Of a stretch of DNA of 35,406 nucleotides, positions 31,650-35,406 are shown in pieces. Location of the stretch: contig PLSV01000180.1 in the NCBI GenBank assembly GCA_003165235.1, forward strand, positions 1-35,406. Reading direction: 5' to 3'. A model generated the notes under the pieces. The model ran no database searches. It saw only the letters and a program-made list of their open reading frames with translations, and was not told the DNA's origin. This DNA comes from Syntrophobacteraceae bacterium (GTDB taxonomy: Bacteria; Desulfobacterota; Syntrophobacteria; Syntrophobacterales; Syntrophobacteraceae). Position numbers and translations under genes: made by a program. Within the stretch, counting starts at the first letter, position 1. Every line of letters starts with the position of its first letter.

Positions 31650-31844
31650 GCAGTAGAACAGGGAGAGCGGAACCGGCGAATTGGGAACAGGGAGCGATCC
31701 CCAGATGACTGGTCATCGACAGGGCATGGATATAAGAACAGATAGAAACATAAATGAAAATAATCTGCGAAAATCTGTGTCATCTGCGGATGAATTGCTT
31801 TTGCTTTTTCTTCTCACTGTTCACAGCTCACTGTCCACTGTTTT
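31632..31844. mobile_element. 213-bp insert bounded by inverted word repeats
   Basis: The insert separates two copies of the antitoxin 5' end. Its left end has GTGAGCAGTGAGCAG words (31639-31655). Its right end has the same family inverted (31813-31842, reading CAGTGGACAGTGAGCTGTG on the other strand). Inside is another word block of the 'aatctgcg...tctgtgtcatctgcgg' kind (31758-31792). It has no coding capacity. The 109-bp flanking duplication is far longer than normal target-site duplications. Confidence 0.6.
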
Positions 31845-31953
31845 TGGCAGGAGATGAGCCATGAAAAGATCCGCCGTCCGCAACTTTCATGTCCCTTTGC
31901 CCAACGATCTCTATAACAAACTCCGGGAAGAAGCCGGCCGCTCCGGGTCGCCT
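31845..31953 (+). repeat. Second copy of the 109-bp direct repeat
   Basis: Identical to 31523-31631 except one T/C difference (31583 versus 31905). The low divergence means the duplication is recent relative to the decayed genes elsewhere in the window. Confidence 0.95.
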
Positions 31954-32133
31954 GCGACGGAATTAGCCAGGCGCGCCATTGAGGTCTTGCTCGAGCAAAG
32001 ACAGAGAGCGGCCCTTCATGACGCCATTGCGCTCTACGCGGCGGAGCACGCCTCAACGGCCTCCGATCTGGATGAAGCACTCGAGGCCGCATCGGTGGAA
32101 CACCTGCTTTCCGGGGAGGCAGGTCCTAAATGA
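31861..32133 (+). CDS. Ribbon-helix-helix type antitoxin partner of MazF
   Basis: The product has 90 residues. The N-terminus RSAVRNFHVPLPNDLYNKLR and EEAGRSGSPATELARRAIEVL has the strand-helix-helix pattern of RHH/MetJ-Arc DNA-binding antitoxins, followed by an acidic alpha-helical tail (ASDLDEALEAASVEHLL) suited to bind a toxin. Its stop overlaps the MazF start as ATGA, so the two are coupled. AGGAGATGAGCC provides the ribosome binding site. The gene is intact, but its 5' end has been duplicated upstream around a 213-bp insert, moving it away from its original promoter. Confidence 0.85.
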   Translation: MKRSAVRNFHVPLPNDLYNKLREEAGRSGSPATELARRAIEVLLEQRQRAALHDAIALYAAEHASTASDLDEALEAASVEHLLSGEAGPK

Positions 32134-32477
32134 GGCGAGGCGATCTCTTTTGGGCCGATCTCATTCCTCGTTCCGGCGCCGGGCAAACGGGCAGGAGACC
32201 TGTCGTCATTATGTCCCACGACTCATTCAATCAAACTCCAGGCTGGCGTTCCATCATTATAATCCCGATTTCCACGCCGGCGGCTCAAGCCATGCGCGGG
32301 CCTACAGCCGTCTACCTGCCGAAAGGGGCGGGAGGGCTCAAAAAAGAGAGCATAGCCTTGCGCCATCAGGTCACAACCCTGGATAGATCCAAGCTGACTG
32401 AACGCATAGGGACTCTCCCCCGTAATTTCATGGCGGAGATCGAAAATGGCTTAAAGGCTGCTCTTGATATCCAATAA
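32130..32477 (+). CDS. mazF: MazF/PemK-family endoribonuclease toxin
   Basis: The product has 115 residues. The conserved N-terminus MRRGDLFWADLIP, the catalytic region TGRRPVVIMSHD (Arg), IIIIPIST and the later RHQVTTLDRSKL with GTLP are all typical of MazF, an SH3-like barrel RNase that cleaves single-stranded mRNA at short motifs. It starts inside the stop of the antitoxin gene (ATGA). The length is normal and no damaged residues are seen, so it should be active. Confidence 0.92.
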   Translation: MRRGDLFWADLIPRSGAGQTGRRPVVIMSHDSFNQTPGWRSIIIIPISTPAAQAMRGPTAVYLPKGAGGLKKESIALRHQVTTLDRSKLTERIGTLPRNFMAEIENGLKAALDIQ

Positions 32478-32507
32478 AATAGTAAAGCTGATGAAGATGC
32501 CTGAATC

Positions 32508-32723
32508 ATGCGTAACGAATTTACAGCAATCATCGAGCGCGACGGGGATTGGCGCATCGCCTGTCGCCCTGAGATACCCGAGGCCAACGGGCAAGGCCAC
32601 ACTATTCCGGAGGCTCTTCACCGTCCGGCGGAAGCCATATCGCCGATTCTGGAAGACCGGCGTGAAGATGCTCTGCGAGGAATGCCCCGCGAGGCAATCC
32701 GTGAAATAGTGATTGTCCAATGA
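32508..32723 (+). CDS. hicB: HicB-type antitoxin, partner lost
   Basis: The product has 71 residues. MRNEFTAIIERDGDWRIACR, PEIPEANGQGHT and the ending EDALRGMPREAIREIVIV match a HicB subfamily whose HicA starts on the ATGA overlap. HicB folds like a partial RNase H and masks HicA. The usual PEIPGANGQG has EANGQG here. It follows mazF by 30 bases and may be cotranscribed with it. The HicA gene after it is destroyed (see 32720). Confidence 0.82.
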   Translation: MRNEFTAIIERDGDWRIACRPEIPEANGQGHTIPEALHRPAEAISPILEDRREDALRGMPREAIREIVIVQ

Positions 32724-32767
32724 AAAGAAGTGCTCTTTCGAGGCGCATTCTTTGCCGAAGACTTTGA
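32720..32767 (+). pseudogene. Stub of hicA
   Basis: The overlapping ATG at 32720 begins MKRSALSRR, like the N-terminus of the matching HicA subfamily (MKRSALLRHL). It stops after 15 codons without the catalytic His motif. The following 180 bases contain no recognisable HicA remainder. Confidence 0.5.
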
Positions 32768-32944
32768 GCTAATCGTGACGGTTCAGATAGGGGATTCGGT
32801 GAAACCGATCGATTCCGGGGGCCTGCACAGGCCTTCCCGGCGCTGTGCCCGTCCACTACAGCAGAAAAGCGGCGGATCGATGGGGCGCCGGCACAATAGA
32901 AAAAGCATAGGGACTCTAATCTCACCGGAAATTGAGGACTGAGA

Positions 32945-33151
32945 ATGAAACTCAAAGTAATTGTTCACGAAGCGGAAGAAGGCGGATACTGGGCAGAGGC
33001 GCCGGCCATTCCGGGATGCGCCACGCAAGGCGAAACGTTTGAGGAACTCCTCAAAAATATTTATGAGGCCGTTGAAGGTTGCCTGTCTGTGGATATCAAG
33101 CCCGTTGACCCAAAGGACACCAGGGCCAGGATTTGGGAAATCGCCGTATGA
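32945..33151 (+). CDS. hicB: HicB-type antitoxin (second)
   Basis: The product has 68 residues. [40 protein letters not shown] and EAVEGCLSV are classic HicB features. It ends on an ATGA overlap with a hicA gene that carries an early stop (see 33148). GAGG lies upstream of the ATG. It belongs to a different HicB subfamily from the one at 32508, so the two pairs were acquired separately. Confidence 0.92.
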   Translation: MKLKVIVHEAEEGGYWAEAPAIPGCATQGETFEELLKNIYEAVEGCLSVDIKPVDPKDTRARIWEIAV

Positions 33152-33264
33152 AAAGCCTCTGAGGCAAAGAAATGACAAAACTGCTTGAACGGCACGGCTG
33201 GCGATTGTTGCGAATTCAGGGGAGTCATCACATTTCAGGCAAAGTCATGGATCTTTCACAATGA
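33148..33264 (+). pseudogene. hicA with in-frame TGA and missing 3' half
   Basis: Read from the ATGA overlap: MKSL, stop (TGA 33160-33162, where the family has a Ser codon), then GKEMTKLLERHGWRLLRIQ and GSHHISGK with the catalytic His region, then a divergent short tail ending at 33264. Restart at ATG 33172 would give 30 residues. The C-terminal strand and helix of the dsRBD-like fold are missing, so the toxin is inactive. Confidence 0.85.
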
Positions 33265-33267
33265 GTT

Positions 33268-33526
33268 CTTGGTTTTGAGTTCCTCAATTCCTAAATCCCT
33301 CAATCCCTCGATTCGTTTTTAGTCCCTCAATTCCTCAATTCCTCAATCGCTTATCCGTGTCTATCCACCCCGCTGCGCTCCTTCATCCGCGGTTCTCAAT
33401 CCCCAGTCCCCCTCCGTGCTCTCCGCGTTTCTGCGGTGAGAATTCTTTGTCCGTCCCTCAATTCCTCAATTCCTAAATTCCTCAATTCCTAAATTCTCAC
33501 CATTCACGATTCACGATTCACTGACT
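33268..33526. repeat. Mixed word-repeat region
   Basis: Tandem 'attcctcaattcctaaatcc' words occupy 33280-33345 and 33452-33497. Between them lie 'tccgtgctctccgcgtttctgcggtgaga' words of the family seen at 27095-27433 (33413-33442). 'attcacgattcac' words (33503-33523) touch the stop of the next gene. No gene is present. Confidence 0.75.
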
Positions 33527-35406
33527 CTAAGGTCTAACGCTTACGACACACTTGGCCGTGGCGCTCAACTGGTCATTTGCGTCCGTAACGGTGAGCATGA
33601 ATAAGAGATCGGCGCTTTGAGCGTCAGAAGCGACCGGCGCAGTGAAAACCGGGTTCTTCGCCGCAGGATTGGAAAGAGTGACCGGCGCCCCGCGGATTTG
33701 CTTCCATCGATATGAATCGGTCGAGTTAACCGGATCGTACGAGGCGGAGCCGTCGAGCGTGACGGACGACTTTGTCGCCGCAGTCTGGTCGGGGCCGGCA
33801 TTGGCGACGGGCGGCGGGTCCGCGTTTACTACGTTTACCGTGCACTGGTCTCTCGTCGTCAATCCGAATTGATCGGTCGCCAGCAGTTGGAAAATGAGGG
33901 AGGCGCCAAGGGGGCCTGGATCGGGGGCTACAAATGAAGCATAGGCCGTATTGGCGTTAAGGATTTCAACGCTCGGCCCATTAATTTGAACCCACCTGTA
34001 TGAAGCGATTGCGCCATCCGGGTCGGAGGAGCCTGAAGCATCCAGGGTGACATTGGCGTAGGGTTGAACAGTCTGATCGGGGCCGGCATCGGCTAAGGGG
34101 GCCTGGCCGGTCCCGCTCACGTTTACGAGGCAGGAAGCGCTTCCTGTAGCGCCTGCTTTATTGGTGACCGTCAGATTGAACGCAAGCGTCTTTCCACCCG
34201 CAATGCTGGGGGCCGTAAAAGTGCATATGGAAGCCGAGGGCTTGGATAGCTTTACCGGAGGCCCTGAGGCCTGAGTCCATTTGTAAGTAGCTATTCCACT
34301 GACGGCATCGGTCGAATTGGAGCCGTTCAGCGTGACTACAGAGCCGCTTCTTACGGCCTGGTCCGGCCCGGCGTCCGCAACCGCCGGAGGGACTTGGGCG
34401 AAGATGGCCTGAATCGTGTGATCGGCGGCCACATCGGTGAAAGCGTAACTTACAGCGGATGTCGGTTTCCTGCTGGAAACCGGGCTAATTTGTTCCCCGT
34501 CGACCAGCACGCCTGCAAGCTGGCAATGGGGGGCCGGGGTTATCGTGAATGCCTGCTTTGTTCCTGAAACGACACTCACATTCCCGGATGGGGAAATCGA
34601 GCCGTTTGCGCTCGCAAAGGCCCTTATGAAGTGGGTGCTCATCGAGAATGTCGCTGAGATTGTATGGTTGGCCGCAACGTTGTTAAAAGGATAGCTCGTT
34701 ACCGCCCCGACCGAAGATCCGTCCACCGTGACTTTCGCCACCTGGTAGCCGAAGTTGGGGGTGATCGAGAAGGTCCGGGCGGCGCCGCCGGCCACGGAGA
34801 CCGTGCTCGAAGGCGAGATCTTCCCGTTGGCGCCCGCAGATGCCGTGATTGTGTAAGTATTTGAGGCGAATGTCGCTGAGATTGTATGGTTGGCCGTGAC
34901 GTTGCTGAAGGGATAGCTTGCCGGCGCTCCGACCGAAGATCCGTCCACCGTGACGCTCGCCACATGGAAGCCTGAAGCCGGAGTGACCGTAAAGGTCTGG
35001 CCTGCGCCGGGATTCACCGTGACGGAACCCGAAGGGGAGATCGTCCCGTTTGAACCTGCAGATGCCGTGATGGTGTAGGTATTCAGGGCGAATGTCGCTG
35101 CGATTGTATGGTTGGCCGTGACGTTGGTGAAAGGATAGGTCGTTACCGCCCCGGCCGAAGATCCGTCCACCGTGACGCCCGCCACGTGGTAGCCTGTGGC
35201 CGGGGTGATCGTAAAGGTCTGGGCTGCCCGGGGGTTCACTGTTACGGAACCCGAAGGGGATATGGCCCCGTTTGAACCTGCAGATGCCGTGATGGTGTAG
35301 GTATTCAGGGCGAATGTCGCTGCGATTGTGTGGTTGGCCGTGACGCTGGTGAAAGGATAGCTCGTCACAGCCCCGACCGAAGATCCGTCCACCGTGAGAC
35401 TCGCCA
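33527..35406 (-). CDS. Secreted repeat protein with InlB-like and PKD/K319-like domains (N-terminus outside window)
   Basis: The frame is open to the right edge, so at least 626 residues are visible and the beginning is missing; a GTG at 35392 lies inside a repeat and is not the start. The first part is about four and a half 74-residue repeats (ITASAGSNGTISPSGSVTVN, then TPASGFHVASVTVDGSS and NVTANHTISATFA), the divergent InlB B-repeat type. The last third has three Ig-like K319/PKD domains, each opening with ADAGPDQ and containing YKWTQ/YRWVQ/YRWKQ. No membrane anchor or sorting signal is seen at the C-terminus, which ends in KCVVSVRP. Such architecture is typical of large extracellular adhesins. 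It is unrelated to the toxin-antitoxin genes next to it. Confidence 0.88.
   Translation of the reverse strand, partial: ASLTVDGSSVGAVTSYPFTSVTANHTIAATFALNTYTITASAGSNGAISPSGSVTVNPRAAQTFTITPATGYHVAGVTVDGSSAGAVTTYPFTNVTANHTIAATFALNTYTITASAGSNGTISPSGSVTVNPGAGQTFTVTPASGFHVASVTVDGSSVGAPASYPFSNVTANHTISATFASNTYTITASAGANGKISPSSTVSVAGGAARTFSITPNFGYQVAKVTVDGSSVGAVTSYPFNNVAANHTISATFSMSTHFIRAFASANGSISPSGNVSVVSGTKQAFTITPAPHCQLAGVLVDGEQISPVSSRKPTSAVSYAFTDVAADHTIQAIFAQVPPAVADAGPDQAVRSGSVVTLNGSNSTDAVSGIATYKWTQASGPPVKLSKPSASICTFTAPSIAGGKTLAFNLTVTNKAGATGSASCLVNVSGTGQAPLADAGPDQTVQPYANVTLDASGSSDPDGAIASYRWVQINGPSVEILNANTAYASFVAPDPGPLGASLIFQLLATDQFGLTTRDQCTVNVVNADPPPVANAGPDQTAATKSSVTLDGSASYDPVNSTDSYRWKQIRGAPVTLSNPAAKNPVFTAPVASDAQSADLLFMLTVTDANDQLSATAKCVVSVRP
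34395..35406 (-). repeat. 222-bp tandem coding repeats
   Basis: The 74-residue repeats are encoded by 222-bp units that remain very similar at DNA level near the right edge: the stretch at 35056-35140 reappears at 35278-35362. They diverge towards the left (3') end of the array, where the last unit is imperfect. Confidence 0.9.

Overview
This window carries an envelope or capsule (exopolysaccharide) locus from a Gram-negative bacterium, followed by an accessory island of small toxin-antitoxin genes and the end of a large secreted repeat protein. The diderm assignment rests on an outer-membrane polysaccharide-export lipoprotein of the Wza type next to a Wzc/GumC-type inner-membrane chain-length protein. 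No rRNA, tRNA or taxonomic marker is present. A -24/-12 (sigma-54) promoter, the style of the polysaccharide genes and many intergenic word-like repeats would fit an uncultured Desulfobacterota-like (deltaproteobacterial) genome, but that is inference.

Layout. At 201-1820 (+) lies a secreted beta-helix protein behind a sigma-54 promoter. It converges on a long minus-strand polysaccharide locus (28.2 kb down to 2.0 kb). In order of transcription the locus holds a Wza-like export lipoprotein, a Wzc/GumC-like co-polymerase with a damaged Walker A lysine, a GxxExxY cassette, a WbaP-type initiating sugar phosphotransferase, the APS kinase CysC, a Wzy/ligase-like membrane protein and a Wzx-like flippase. 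These are followed by a sulfotransferase, a GT2, a GT4, a polysaccharide deacetylase, a second sulfotransferase, another GT4, an alpha/alpha-toroid protein, a DUF354 protein, a methyltransferase, the UDP-GlcNAc 2-epimerase WecB, a Gfo/Idh/MocA oxidoreductase and an aldo/keto-reductase-like TIM-barrel protein. CysC plus two intact sulfotransferases (and a dead third) point to a sulfated polysaccharide.

The distal part (5.3-13.3 kb) is a graveyard of recombined modules. Three differently truncated copies of a DUF354-wecB pair are present. There is also a broken second copy of the GT-deacetylase-sulfotransferase module, with in-frame stops, single-base deletions and chimeric joints.

From 28.2 to 33.5 kb the DNA is a mosaic of short genes and degenerate word repeats. 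It holds a four-helix-bundle (S23-type) protein gene, a possible RAYT transposase remnant, two orphan antitoxin-like genes, HigBA, a RHH-MazF pair whose 5' end has been duplicated around a 213-bp insert, and two HicB genes with destroyed HicA partners. At the right edge (33527 onward, minus strand, N-terminus outside the window) is a surface protein built of 74-residue repeats and three PKD/K319-like domains.

The most unusual signal is the set of at least eight families of short degenerate tandem words. They occur in both orientations, fill nearly every large gap, bracket the GxxExxY and S23 cassettes, and form the ends of the insert that split the antitoxin gene. This suggests a class of small mobile or expanding elements.
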